Source: Musa acuminata AAA Group (taxonomy: Eukaryota; Streptophyta; Magnoliopsida; Zingiberales; Musaceae). From it: a stretch of DNA of 64,000 bases. Each line of letters opens with the position of its first letter. The stretch's first letter is position 1. Below are positions 1 to 13,100 of the stretch, in pieces. The DNA lies in assembly GCF_036884655.1 (NCBI RefSeq), contig NC_088340.1:5601501-5665500 (forward strand), written 5' to 3'. The notes beneath the pieces are model-generated. The model was not told the origin of the DNA, did not search any database, and worked only from the letters and a program-made list of their open reading frames with translations. The position numbers were made by a program, and so were the translations under genes.

Positions 1-1961
1 TGTTCTCTCCCCATGCCAATGAATGATGGTGAAAAGCTAAACTATGTAAATCAATGTCTTCTGTATCCAACTTTTCTTTTCTCTTTATAGAATTGCCTCA
101 GCTACTTCATTACAGAACCATTCATCCTTGCACATAGCCCATGCTAAACTTCTCTATATATTTACGTGTTTGTAACCTGACTGCTTTCCACCACCCAAGT
201 CATCTGTTTTGCTCCAAACTTGCTCCTACCTTGATCATGGTCACATCCAATGCCACAAAAGTAGTAAAGCATGGCTCTGAATGTTTTTTGTGCAACATAG
301 GTTGTTTAGTAATCTAATTGGCTTAAATCTTAGAATTCAAATTGATCAATCTCCCTAAATCAGTAAAAGCAGCAGTATTGTTTAGTCTTTAGTAACTTGC
401 TTTATTAAAATGCTTGCAAGTAAATAGAAACTATCAAAAATACTTGTGGCTGTGTTTTCTATGCTGTCCCACTATACTTGATAAAATTCTATAAAAAACT
501 CTGCATGGGACCTAGTTCTTTTCATCTATTGCTGTTTGACTCCTTTCAAAACAATAAGGGAAATTTGAGATGGTTGAGTTGGTCTCAGGTACCATATTAA
601 GATTGAAATGCCCCAGTCATCCCACACGATGATGAGTTAGATTGGTAATGAAATCCTACATTGAATTACTATTAATAACATAAGTCTTTTAGGGCAATGT
701 GGCTCAAGCCCATTCTATCCAAGTTGAATTAGTAGATCTATCATGTTTGCTTGTGACAATCTTTTGTATTTCTTTAGGCCTTACAAATAAAAAGTTTGTC
801 ATGATCAAAGAGAAACAATTGAGGTATTTGGAACTTGAAATTAGAAAAGAACCACTGATCAAACCTGATAAATAGACTAATACTAACCATCAATAATTCA
901 ACTAAACCATATATCACTTTGATAGTTATGTTTGATCCCAATAAGTTTTATTTCAGAAAAGAAACATTAGTTGATTTTTTTTTTCTTTATTCAACAAAAG
1001 GAATCCTAACCAGCTTTAGAGGGACTACCGATTATTAAGGTTAGCAAATTCAGATATTTGTTAGTTTTAAGAAACGTGAGTTGAAAGAGCTTGCACATGA
1101 TCCAAGTTGCAGCATTGACTGTATTACGCCATAAATTCTATTAAAAGACTCTGCCACTGGCCTTGCCTGACTGGCGCATGATTCAGATTTCAACTATCTT
1201 TTGTCGACAGATGATGTTTCAATTACTTCAGCCAACTGCCATCAGCGTCACTCAGCAATTTTCCATTCAAGTTTGCCGCCCAACTGTCTAGACACAGGAC
1301 CTGTTTTAACTCTTAATTTGAATCAGGTCCAAGTCTTACAGGTTACTAACGTCCAGATACCAATACTATGAGTCAGAGTGACTGATTTATGGTCAGCGCT
1401 TCCGTACAATTGTACTCAAAAAATTGTTCCTCAAAATTGACTAACCACGACAACAAAAAATGACATGATCAGTTACCAATCTGAACTCCTCAAAATCCAC
1501 AGGACCAAGATAAGTGAAAACATTAATAATTTAATAAAATAACTGACAAAATACAGGTTCTTGAAACCCACAGAAAAGTTCCTCCATCGCCCTAAAATAC
1601 TTATTTTCTTTTTTTTTTCTCACCTAGAACTAGCAATAATCTAGCGACAATCTTCCAACAAAGATTAAGAGAAGAAAATCACAAACGCCAGACTCCTCCA
1701 AGATCTATAATTACTGACAACCCACTAATGAAAATCACAAAAAAGCAAGAAAAACCCAACAAATAATAAAGGAAATAATAGATCGCTCGAGAAATTACAA
1801 CACGCGGTGCGGGAGATTCTTCAAAGAATGAAGCTTTACAAAATATCCCGACCAAACGACAAACTGAAGTACAGATAGAAATCCAGTACGCTCTAGAAAG
1901 GGGGGAAAGGAGCAGAACAGGGATCAGAAAGGAAGAGGGAAAGAGAACTGGGTTGGATTAC
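1..1961 (-). other. Probable first intron of the annexin gene; no coding exon seen
   Basis: AT-rich DNA with short homopolymer runs and no long open frame on either strand. It follows the GT donor of the annexin first exon, so it is read as intron. I found no convincing second exon, tRNA or mobile element in it. Confidence 0.4.
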
Positions 1962-2037
1962 CTTTGAAGGCTTTGTAGAGATCGATGGCATCCTGGCGAG
2001 GCGAAGTAAGGAACGGAGGAACGCTCAGTGTCGACAT
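1962..2037 (-). CDS. Annexin (D5-like), first coding exon; gene runs off the left edge
   Basis: Reading leftwards from the ATG at 2037 the exon encodes MSTLSVPPFLTSPRQDAIDL followed by YKAFKG, then meets a GT donor (GTAATCC) at 1961. Plant annexins, D5-type especially, open with a short exon of this form: a V-P-x(n)-S-P-R-x-D-A stretch, then an aromatic-K-A-F-K-G segment that begins the first annexin repeat. Annexins are calcium-dependent phospholipid-binding proteins of cytosol and membranes. Only 25 residues plus one base are visible. No second exon (expected to open with G-F-G-C-D or G-W-G-T-N) could be found in 1-1960, so intron 1 is probably over 1.9 kb and the gene body lies outside the window. 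The family call rests on one short exon. Confidence 0.6.
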
Positions 2038-4346
2038 CGTCGTCTCTTCTCATCGACGCAGGAAAGAGCGACCACCCAACTCAGCTTTTTATTCCGTAGG
2101 ACCGCGTTAAAATCGAGGCGGTCTTCGAATTGCGTGGTAGTTAATGCTACGGGACACGGTCAAAAGAACCATTGATGTAACGCAGATGTGGTCGATTTTA
2201 GGCCGAATGACCCTTGAAATTTGTTCAGGGTGACGAGACATGTCATACAATTGAAGTGGGTTCCACTCAGGCTGGCAGGTGATGAGCCACCGCATCACCC
2301 TGAAAAATATCCGGGGTGATTCGGTCAAACCCTTTCTCCGGAGCACTTCCGCGGTGTGGCGCCCACGCGGGAGTCTACATCGGTCGAGTGGGACCCACGG
2401 TCAGGTTCCCCACTCATGTGGTAACTGGGACCCACCAATACAATTTACTTGTGTCAATCGATCGCGACGAACGAAACGGTCGCATCCCTCATAGACAGCC
2501 ATCACCTGAGAAGATGATCGTACGCGTTCATCAAGCAATACCTACGTTTCGCAATACGGTCATTGCGAAGAACTTGGCAGCAAGTTAAACCTTCTCCCTT
2601 TACGTTTCAGTGGCAGATACGGTGACAACAATATTATAGGACATGATGGGGTACACAAGTACATATAATAGCATATGTTGTCGACTTTTAGATATTCATC
2701 TTCAAGACGCAACTAGCAATAACTTTGATCACCCCATTTGTCTTGTTGTTCAATCCACCACTTTAATTTCTGGTCGACGGTAACATGAAATAGATTAGAC
2801 TTCACGTAAAAGTAATGTGCACTTGTTTCTCTTGACTTGGTAGATGATCTGCTCGAACCAGATTTTGACATTTTATCTATACACGTAGTTTTATCTTTAC
2901 GGTTGATTATATATATAAAGTGGGGGAAAGGACGTCAAAGAATGGAGTTGAGATGCTGACTTAGATAGTGGAGTGGGTTTGGTGGGATAAGAACTTTATG
3001 TTATGGCAGCATCTCTAACCTGATATTTTATGCTAAAAAGTATTTATTCTTCTCTTTAATGTTCAAAAAGCCAAATGTTGAATGGTATTTGATGCGAAAT
3101 AGACATCTAAATTTGATGTGGATGCGACCAAGTTGAGAAGAAATATTCCTCTTTTGATATCTGAAGTTAAAATTTTAAATAGATTATCGTTGTTTGTGAG
3201 TGAATTATAACATCTCAGTTTACTCCTACATTAAAGTATTTAAGGATGTGATAGCTATATTATTATCAATTTAAGCTAAATATTTTTGATCTTTTGGTCT
3301 CAATAAATTTAATAGCCAAGTTATCATACCAATCTTCTTTATTCTTAAGCATTTTGATCCATCAAGTTGACTCATTCATTATAATCTTATAATAGTATTA
3401 TCCTAGTATGAAAATTATTAATTTTTGTTTCATCTTCTTTTTATTGTTTTCTCAATATTGAATGCTTTATCCTCTTTATTGAGCCAATGGAAACCCAAAT
3501 GATGGAAGTGATGAATAAGGTGACTTCATCATTCTAAGTCCACTCCTCTCAGGATGAGCATTCCCCAATGCATGATTTGATCTTTGGTGTTTGCAGTACG
3601 AGAACCCACTATTTAGGATGAGGAGGAAGATGCAAATTGGATGTGTTTTTTTTCTCCACTACACATTGAGACCATGGAGAGGGATGGGCTAAAGTGATAT
3701 ATCCTCCTTTGATGAACCAAATGCAAGCAAAGAGAGCTCTTTCCATTGAAATGTCATGCGGTTGATGGATTACTGAGGTGGAATAAGCTGACAGGTTGTA
3801 GATAAGCCAGCCACAAGTGTGTGTGTCTTGGATCCTCCAATTTGATCTGCTGCAGCACAAGGTTGAGAAGCATGCAGTAGATTAGTGTAGTGTGCCATGA
3901 GCCTACTGTTTACGATGTCGAAGGATCAGACATTTCATCTACTTGGCATGCAACAGCCAGATTTGGTTAGAATCTGTCACATTTCATCTATTCGGGACCT
4001 CTCAACCATGCATGCATCCTGCATGCCAGTATCTTTGGGTGCAAGATGGGGAGTGATGAAGACAAAATCGCCCACAATAAAAGAAGGTCGATCATGATTG
4101 GTTTTCTGTTCGTCTTCATGCAAATGGCGTTATGTCAACACTACATTTCAGTGAATAAGTTATTGCCAATCATTGCAGCAGGAGACGACCTTCTCCACCA
4201 GCCACTGTCTCTTATGGTGCAGGTCACAGTGTCAGATCTCTGTCACGATATTGGATTAGTTCTTGTCGTCTGACAATGAAACAAGTGAGCTCGTTAAACT
4301 ACAGCATCTGAAAGATTCACAACTGCAGCACCCAAAGATTACTTCT
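2038..4346. other. Intergenic: annexin promoter and 5-phosphatase 3' flank
   Basis: The annexin 5' side lies just right of 2037. On the minus strand an AATAAAAAG stretch near 2083-2092, about 50 bases upstream of the ATG, could serve as its TATA-like element. The rest (2.1-4.3 kb) holds only short overlapping frames without recognisable motifs. No gene, RNA or repeat is called. Confidence 0.4.
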
Positions 4347-5457
4347 TCACCCATTTCTTACACCACCCTGCCCATCCATGGCGTTCGAAGATTGCAGGAC
4401 GACGGCGTCGACTTCAGCAGTGAAGATTGCTCGAACTGGTCGGTGGTCGGACAGCTGCGACTCGCATCGTTCGTACTCGGTTTGCTTCAGTCCCTCACCC
4501 AGCCACAGTATTCGATCGCACCTACAAAACCAGCACGCTTCACTTCCCCAGCAACAGTGAAATGCATGCTTTAGTGGATGCAGGGACCAATGGACTAACC
4601 ACGCAGGAGCTCGTCTTCTTTCTCCTATAATACCAGGAACATCCCAGCAGTACTGATCGGAGTTCGGATGATACTTGTAGGTGGGAGAGAACGTGATGGC
4701 ACCCTCATTCCAACCTTCAAGTGTTCGGCCCTCGGATAACTCTAATCTTAGCTACAGATCAAACAAAGACGATGAGAGGTTAAGCAATGTGTATATGATC
4801 GATGTAGAAGAAAAGGGTTGAAGTACCTGATCTTGATCTAACAAGATGTTCCACTCCTTTTGTTCCACCAGTGACCTTGTTTTGGCTTCTGGCAAGGAGA
4901 TCCTGTAGTTTAAATCCCCAAACAACACTATTCGACTGCATGAAATGTAAAATCACGTTAAGTGAATCTTTCCCGACTATAAACATCACCAGTCAAATGC
5001 AAAAAAAAATGAAGTATTTATTTGATTATTTTTCTGTAGTTGAATCTATGGATATTGATCATGAAATGGGTCATCAGTCTTATCTCAACACCATTTAACA
5101 AGGTTCACAACAATTTTATTCGACATGATATATATTAACATAACCAACAAGTTCTTGATCTACTAATTGGCACTCTTCCTTTTTTTATTTCTCAACCAAG
5201 AAAATATGACCAAAACCATTTATAGAAGTTGATGGTGTACTCACTCATGATCAAGGATCTTCTTCGGCAAATCATTAGAAGAGTCACTGGAAAAGCATGT
5301 CTTCGACAGTATATCCATGACATTTGAGTTCCTACGCATCTCATCTCCTTCCTTTCCTCCCGAAGCCAAATGGCAGCAAACAAAACAGAAACTTGATTCA
5401 TGCAAGCAAAATCTAACAGACACTGACCCCTGCAAGCTCCAAACAAGATGTAAATAT

Positions 5458-5517
<60 letters not shown>

Positions 5518-6328
5518 GGTTACCTTATTCCTTAAGCAGCCCATGATGCCACAACCAATGCATGAGACACTTGGATTACTAACGTAGACCAAAAGATCGT
5601 TCCTAATCCATAATGAGACCAAAATTCCAACCATTTGCTTGCTTATAATGCACCTGAAATCTCCAGCCTTTCTCTCCCTATGGTAGCCATCCTTCACAGG
5701 ATACACCTTACGATGCTCCGCTGGTTCAAACATCTGAGTAGGCCTTTGTTCGGGTAGGGACTTGTTCAATGTTGCACCTATGATGGAGTTCCACTTCCCG
5801 GCCATCTTACTCTCTTCCAGACCAAGGACATTCCTGGTTCTAAGTGGTATGATCTCCTGGAACCTACAACAATGATCAGTTATCAAAATGTTATGGAGAG
5901 GAACTATAATTTCAGAAAGATTTGCAGAAGACAAGCGTTGGATATACCCAAGAACATATATGTCATAAGAGTTATTACTGGTGTCCATCCAATTCTCCAA
6001 ATCAAGATCATCGGACGGCGGGATTCCTCCTACATTCCATGTACCAACAAACACTCTGAAAAGGAACAAAAGAAGCCATGTTACCCTGTTAAGATCATCA
6101 AATACATGAAGGCAAAAGCTGTGTTATGTCAAGCTTACTTGTATGCAGATGTGACCAACTGACCACAGCTTGCACCATCAAGCAATGCCATGTATGTTAT
6201 CAGCAACTTAGGTATCACTGTCAGTGACCAATCTAAGCCGAGTAATAAGATGTGCCAACACATATGTAGCGGCAGATACACCTTGAGCTGTGTGTGTTGG
6301 CCTCTCCAAGTTCTCGTTGCCTTGGCAT
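4347..6328 (-). CDS. Type I inositol polyphosphate 5-phosphatase, 7 exons, 371 aa
   Basis: Exons on the minus strand: 6328-6282, 6055-5948, 5863-5524, 5429-5245, 4935-4827, 4751-4600 and 4521-4347 (TGA). All joins keep frame at GT/AG sites and give 371 residues. The product should remove the 5-phosphate from inositol phosphates or phosphoinositides. It has the family opening RVFVGTWNVGG from residue 16, SKQMVGI and SFCFVCCHLASG in the middle, catalytic motif GDLNYRI at about 233, motif PAWCDRIL at 312-319 and SDHRP at 338-342, so the active site looks complete. The N-terminus is only 15 residues long before the catalytic domain, shorter than in most plant relatives, so exon 1 is the least certain part; a further upstream exon cannot be excluded. 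Intron 3 starts with a long GA/CT tract. Confidence 0.88.
5461..5513. repeat. (GA)n microsatellite in intron 3 of the 5-phosphatase
   Basis: About 50 bases of uninterrupted GA dinucleotides lie a few bases inside the intron, downstream of the donor at 5523. On the coding strand the tract reads CT, so the intron opens with a long pyrimidine run. Length polymorphism is likely for such tracts in plants. Confidence 0.95.
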
Positions 6329-7572
6329 GATACTTGGAGAAGGAAGAGGAAATGGGAGGCTGCTTTATGTAGGAAGACGATGGAACAAAGTGGTGGAGGT
6401 AAGGAAGATTAATAGATATGGATTGGCAAGTGGGAGCAAATTGCTCTGACGTTTAAGGTGATGCATGCAAGTCGAGCTCCATTGGATTGCACTACTACTC
6501 CCTTGAGATATCATGGAGATATGAGGGTGATGATATGTTGGGGCCAAGGCTGTAAATTCTAGAATCATCCAACTTGTTCTCTTCCTTGTTTACTGTCTCA
6601 TGGTTTGTGGAGACAACATAGTGAACAGTATGTTGGATGGCAGGCCACCAGCAAGGGTGACAGCAGACATAAAGGACTGAATCAAAATAATTAGGATAAT
6701 TCTGCAACTTGATCATAATTTATGTCCATCTTGAAATTGTAATCCTTTTGTTCATTGTTTATGCTCTTAAACTAGTAGTAAAATATTATTTATATCATTT
6801 TAATGATCTAGTTTCATGTGCAAACGATTCGGAAGACCGATATATATACATATGTATACACACACAAAAGAAATTTTAAGATAAAGTGTGGAAGAAAGAA
6901 AAAGAAAAGAAAAACTTAGGATGTTTGTTGGTTTTTTTTTTCAAAATTTATAAGAGAGGTCAAGAGATTTTTCTTTAATCTATAAAAGAAGATATATAAT
7001 AGTTTTGAGTTATATTGTAATAATATTGGTGGAGAAAAACCTCTAAATAAAAAAAAAAGCCAGAGATCATACCATAAAATTGATAAAAAAAAAAAATTAA
7101 TGTGGTCCGATATTCCTATCTTTATTTACAAAAAAAAAATTAAAAATTTCAATGTGTGAGATTAATAACACATACCTTTCAATTAATTATAACTTTATAG
7201 ATTCACTTCTATACCTTATTACATACTCTTCTTAGGAACACTACGGATATGTGAAACATATTCTAGCACTCAATTTTATAAATATTCAATGAGTATGCAA
7301 ACATAATTTAGCACTCAATTTGATCTAAATTTCCATGGGCCTTTTATTTTTGGCTTCCTATGCACCAACCAAATGCATACAAAGTTGTCAAACACTAGTA
7401 TATAACCCCACATATCTTGACAAAAGTCAGTGTCAAATCATCTTTGAGTTTTAAATGTTATCATGAAACTCTTAGGGCACAAAACAAGACAGTGCCATCT
7501 TTGTCTCACTCTAGGGGATAATCTAATCGTGAGAGCTCACAAATTTATTTAGTTCCACTTGCTAATTTTAAT

Positions 7573-7573
<1 letters not shown>

Positions 7574-7609
<36 letters not shown>
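7574..7609. repeat. (CT)n microsatellite
   Basis: A run of about 36 bases of CT dinucleotides in AT-rich intergenic DNA. No gene context. Confidence 0.95.
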
Positions 7610-7613
<4 letters not shown>

Positions 7614-7766
7614 GATGTTGCCACTACTTATATTATTTTTCTTTATCTTCCTGGAAGTACCATATCTGCCTTTTTCTCTTGATATATAAACTAGCTGCTG
7701 CCAGTTGGTTGATGCACAAAAGCTATAAATTATCACATTGGAACATTCTTAATGCCTGGAACTGCT

Positions 7767-7771
<5 letters not shown>

Positions 7772-7807
<36 letters not shown>
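7772..7807. repeat. (CT)n microsatellite, second tract
   Basis: A second CT run of about 36 bases, roughly 200 bases after the first. Flanks do not match those of the first tract, so it does not look like a segmental duplication. Confidence 0.95.
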
Positions 7808-7812
<5 letters not shown>

Positions 7813-9537
7813 CAGTAGTGACATTAATATTCCTCAAGGAAGCCAAATAGGAATGCAGATGTAAGATCAGCTTACATTCTTTTGAAGAGGTTTGCAACTC
7901 CTAAACCTAACTATAAATGTTCCATATAGAAAATAACAGCTCAAAAAAGCTTATCCTAATTATGAATCTTAAAGCTCTAATACCATGTAAGCAACATCTT
8001 GATCTGAGTTCCCTAACCCATCTAACTGAATCTTTTTCTTTAATTTTGGCTCATTTAGATTAAGAAATTTGCTCAACCAGCTTTGATTAATGTCATTTAT
8101 ATCTAAAAGTTTGAGTCCATAAATGAGACATGATTTATTGATTTATATTCTTATTACTTTCCTTCACATGTGAATGGCTGATTAATTGCTTCCAACTCAA
8201 CACCTGAAACCTAGATCAATAGAAAAAAATTTTAAATGCATAATCTAGATATGATTTGAATACAAAATCTTTCATTCTGATTTTAATTTTTTTCTTAATA
8301 TCTTATGAAGTTCTTTGCTTCATCATTAATGATAAATACTCTAAACACCTTCAATTACTCTATTTATCTTATGCCATCACCACAACCAATCAATGCACCA
8401 AATCACTTCCCTTTTCTCTACTTCTGAGTATGATATTTATAATGTTATCATGTGCCTCTCACTTGCCATAGCTGGGTGTATGATTAACATATCAATCTTT
8501 TATATCCCAAGGATAAAATATCATGATGATGACATGGTTTGAAGCAGTAGTATATGATCAATCAAGGTGCAACAGAAACCCTACAAGTTTAATGGTTAGT
8601 GGAAAAGCTGTTAAATAAGTGAAATAATTGATCAGAATGCATGAACCACCACTTCCCTCTTTCTACATTTCCCTGTTTATGATAGAGAGTCTCATCATTT
8701 TGGCATTGTTCTCATGGACCCAGAATTAGGTGGCTCATTTTGTAATGGCCTAATGAGGAACATGACAAGGAATCCATAATGTTCATCATAGCTGGCTATC
8801 TACTGGAAAAGCTTTGATCTTCCATTTTCTAAAACTACATCTTAACTTCCAAATAATTAGATTTGAACATATTCTTTTCTTCCAACATCAACTAAGCCCA
8901 TATTCTTTGCTATAGACTGATGGGTACTTGAGGAAGTGATCATGATAAGTACTTCTCATTAAAACAGCTGATTGATCTGCTACTCTATCTACTATCAATT
9001 AAGCTGAGTGGGGAAATGGTAGCCAGACAATCTTTAACTAGTTAATCTAGAGTTACATCAGTGTATCATGTAAGGTAAGCGCAAGTTGCAAGCATGGAAA
9101 AAGAAGTTTAGCTTGCAAGGTCATAATGATTCTAAAGAATATGAAACATCAAATCTGATGGTGATGGAAACTATAACTCACTCAAATTAGCTCATGTTTT
9201 GCTGATTTGTTTTTCCAGGTATTATGCTTAAAGGCCTTCTACATGTATACACTAAATGTAGTGCTAGAAATCATGAGGGAGGTAAGCTCCAAACTTTGGC
9301 TCCCCCAAACTTAATATGATTCCTAGTTTCCTTATTGTTTTACTTACACATGAGGAGGGCATCCTTTCTAGTCTCTTGTAAGATCTCCTTCTAACCCATG
9401 AAAAGCTTAGTTAGGAAGACATAGAAGTGGGCTTCTTAATGACTCCAAAAGGTCATTAGAGTATAGCTCACTTCAAAGATGCTCAAAGGATTTCACCTTA
9501 GAACAGCTTATTGTTCTATCCAAGTCAATTCAGACCC

Positions 9538-9660
9538 AACCCGGTCCGGGCCATTAGCTAATTTTTCCCGCTCGTGAACCGGACCGGGTTAATGGTGGCC
9601 AATGACTCGGGCCATTCTACTCGACCGGGTTAATAATGGAGGCCAATACATTTCAGGCCA
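9538..9660. repeat. GC-rich inverted and direct repeat cluster upstream of NAA40
   Basis: AACCCGGTCCGG at 9538-9549 is matched by its exact reverse complement at 9579-9590. The second arm also starts a direct repeat: ACCGGGTTAATGG at 9583 recurs at about 9624 as ACCGGGTTAATAATGG, each followed by GGCCAAT. The cluster lies about 500 bases upstream of the NAA40 ATG. Whether it is a regulatory site or the edge of a decayed element cannot be told from sequence. Confidence 0.6.
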
Positions 9661-10117
9661 ATATATAGTGAACGGATCGACGTATAGTTAATCATTGATT
9701 TGTCTACTAATTAATGAATACATGATCTGAAATAAAAGATCCGACTCGAATATTTCATATTATGATTGTAAATGGATCGGACGCGGGTATGTCATAAATC
9801 CGATCCGCTCCAAAGTGCGGACGAAAACTCGACGGAACGGGTGGCATGCAGGTGTCGTGGCCGTATCTCCTCGTACTCGGCGACTGTTCGGTGTGAGGGT
9901 GGTGGGCCACCGTTCTTTAAATCTCCCGTTGCAGGACCCGTCCTTCGCCTCGTCGCCCTTTCGCTCCCCTGCGGTCGATTCCTCTCCAGAGAGACGCCCG
10001 AAGGAAGAAAATGACGGAGACAGCGACGGACACGCGGAGAGTGGGGGAGGGAGTCTTTCTTGGAGACGCGAGGGGAGACTAGGAGTGGACGTGGTTCTGC
10101 TTTGGTTGGTGGAATCC

Positions 10118-13100
10118 ATGGAGGCGAAACGACTTCTCAGCGGTAAAGAGAAGAAGATCAAAAGAAAGGAGGTGGGTTTCTCATCTCTTCGTCTTGTTTG
10201 TTTCATGATCTTAGCGTCTCCCGGGCTTATCTATGGTATTGTGCTAGAAAGATTGGATTTTTTTTTGCAGCTTTTGATCAAATGAGCATGAAAAAGTTCT
10301 CTTTTTCTTTTTGTTTTCTCCTGTTAACTTTAGGGCTTTCCCTCTTTTCTTTCTGCTTTTTGTTGCCTTTTGAACGTTCTATGCTCCTATACTGGTGGCC
10401 TTCTTTCCCTTTTTTTTTTCTCTTCCCAAAAAGATCTGACTTTAATTTTTGTTCTAAAAGAGGCCAATATGGAAGTGATGTATTATAATACTTTCTGGAA
10501 TCACCGGCTCTAAGGGTTTTCCTTGTTGAGTTTAGCAAACAACAGCTGGATTTTTGTTAATATGGTGGCGGTTGTTGTCCTTTTATCTTCGTTTAGTTTG
10601 GTGCCCTTCAAATGTTTAAGGACTCTAGTCGTTTTCGATATCCTCACTTTTGCAGTGGGCCCTGCATGCAACTGGAGAGGACAACAATTTGATAGAACTT
10701 TTTGTTAAAAGTTTGGTGCTTGCTTACTATCTGAACATTTTCCCTAGAGGCCACTCTATATATTCATGCAACTACTGAGATCTTTTGATACATACCATCA
10801 GTCCTTTGGGGTATTTGTGTGAAAAAAAAGTGAGCAATTTGTTGGAGAATTCATTGGTTTTAAATAGCAAGGAAAATATTGGTAAAAAGCAACTAGCAGT
10901 GAAGTATAAGAAGAAAAGAGAAAATATTTTTTTTATTATATTTTATTTTATATTTTTGCAAATGCAAAACAGAGCTAATTTAATACGAGACTATTCTAGC
11001 GTTTGAAATTAACCACATTGCCACTCTATAAGCAGTTCACCACCTCATTTCCATGACAAGTATTTTGCACGTTTGGTGCCTTGGAATCATGCATGAACCA
11101 CTATCATCATGTTAATCTTAAACATTCTGATGAATTTCTGATACAAGCTGCATCCAACATAATATAGCTATTGTTTCACTTTTGGAAAGGAATAGTAAGC
11201 TAGTTATACTCCTATCAGGGTTAAACTTAATTACAACCAATGATCTTCATTGCTTCTCCTAATTGTCACATTTATGATAATAATACTTGCAATATAAGTC
11301 CTATTTTGGGGGCCTCCTTTCTTATGTCATAGATCCTTTATTTCTTAAGTTACAGGTATTTACTAATTGTTTGCACTTGAGCTAGATAGTAAAGATGATG
11401 TGAAGATGTGCACTGAGATAAATATCCTTGGCAGTTGGTTATGACAAAAAGAGAAAAAAATTGTATAATTTATCCCTCAAGATTTGTATGGAAATTTAGG
11501 AAATTTTCAATGAAAATATGAAAGTGTGCTATTTATAGGAGATCTATGAAAGTGAGCTTATGTGATGTAAGTGCCAGTTGGTTAAGGAGATATTAGGAAA
11601 GACAGAGATTATAGCAGGACAAACTCTTAAGCAGAAGAGGAGAATAACCTTCATTATCAAATTGTAGAGAGAATGAAGGGTGAGGGGGATAAAAACCATA
11701 TGGATTGGTGTAAGTTAATTTCCAAATGAAGGACTGGGTGGCCACGGAAACGGATTTGAGTTCTTATTTCAAAAAGTCATAATCTTCTGCCCATCTTTGC
11801 ATTACCACCTCACCTACCAATATGGTGATTGGATAGGCAGAATGGGGCCTGCGTGGAACCCGCTAGTGGGCCCTTTGCTGCATCTCAGCGTAGGTGAGAT
11901 GGCTGTGGCTGCATTCATGTGAGTTTATACTTTTTTTGTATTTTAGAAGAAATCACAATTTTCAAATCCGTACATGTAAGCAGGCAGGAAATTTTTTTAC
12001 TTGATAGCTATGGAAATAAAATATTAATGATGATTATGCAATAAAGTGAGTGGGTAATGATTTATCCTAGCATAGAGGCTTGTGACAGAAAGATTTGAAT
12101 GCCAGATTGGATATTATAGATGTGCACACTATTGTGAAGAGTGGTGTTGAGATCATTTCAGTCCAAGCCCTAAGATTATAGTAATATGTTGTAATATTAG
12201 AGAGGATTCAATCATTTGTGGTTTTGGTGTGTTGCAGGACTCTGTAAGTTCAAACTATTGAGGACTAGAAATTAAAGCTTTGATTACTTGATTTTAGTTG
12301 GAATTTCAGTTTCACTCACATCTAGAGTGGATCTGCTGAGAAAAATGAATTATATGAATATGCTGATTACTCTGTTAGTGTACCCAAGACCTGGAAATGT
12401 TTACATGCTACAGCCAGACACAATCTTGACAAGCTCTGCTCGAGTGAGAATAGATATTACAGCAAAATCCTTTCATTTGAGAAATTTCTGTCTTGATGCA
12501 CACATCTCTTTGACTTCACCAACATATTTTCAGGAGATATTTTAACTTGAAAGACCAAGCACATGGTAAAATGAGAATTCAGTTTCTGAAATTGTGAGGG
12601 GACATGTGCAAACATGTGAATTGGAAGAGAAATGGAGTACAACATCACATGGTAAAGTTCCTTAGCATTTGATGTACAACATCAAAAAATGATTTCCGCG
12701 CTCATGCATAAAATATTTAGTCTAAAACTCTACTGGCTTGGTTAACTTTCATCTGATTTATCTATATTGATTATTTTTCTCAATTAAATTATGATTATTT
12801 TTTTCATGCACTTAATTATTTAAATAGTAATGCTTGAGGAATATATGCAAAAATCTAAATGTTGCAACTGACAACAATGTGTTTCTGTAGGTACTTGAGA
12901 AGAAAAAGGCAATTGATGAAATTATAAAGAAGGCATCATCTGTCAAGGACCATCTAGTTTCCTTTCCTCCCTTTTGTCACTATGAAAGAAACGGTAAATA
13001 GGAGCTAGAACTTTAAGAGCATGGGAAAAGATGTACAAGTATGTAATGTTACATTTCCAAGTGAAGATGGTAGTTCATAGTGCTATACTTTCTTTATGCC

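Larger units (their letters stand above)
6329..10117. other. Intergenic DNA between 5-phosphatase and NAA40-type gene
   Basis: The two genes are divergent, so this holds both promoters. Seen here: AT-rich DNA at 6.7-7.4 kb, two CT microsatellites at 7.57 and 7.77 kb, and a GC-rich inverted and direct repeat cluster at 9.54-9.66 kb. No coding exon is supported. A frame open from 9815 into NAA40 exon 1 is probably 5' leader. Confidence 0.5.

Noticed and set aside
239..252. Minus-strand words resembling annexin exon 2 (TTGGATGTGAC)
   Set aside because: The surrounding frame does not read as the annexin repeat and no acceptor fits.
9760..10206. 148-codon minus frame and 156-codon plus frame upstream of NAA40
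   Set aside because: GC-rich leader DNA open on both strands; no family motif. The plus frame is in phase with NAA40, but the family start fits the ATG at 10118.
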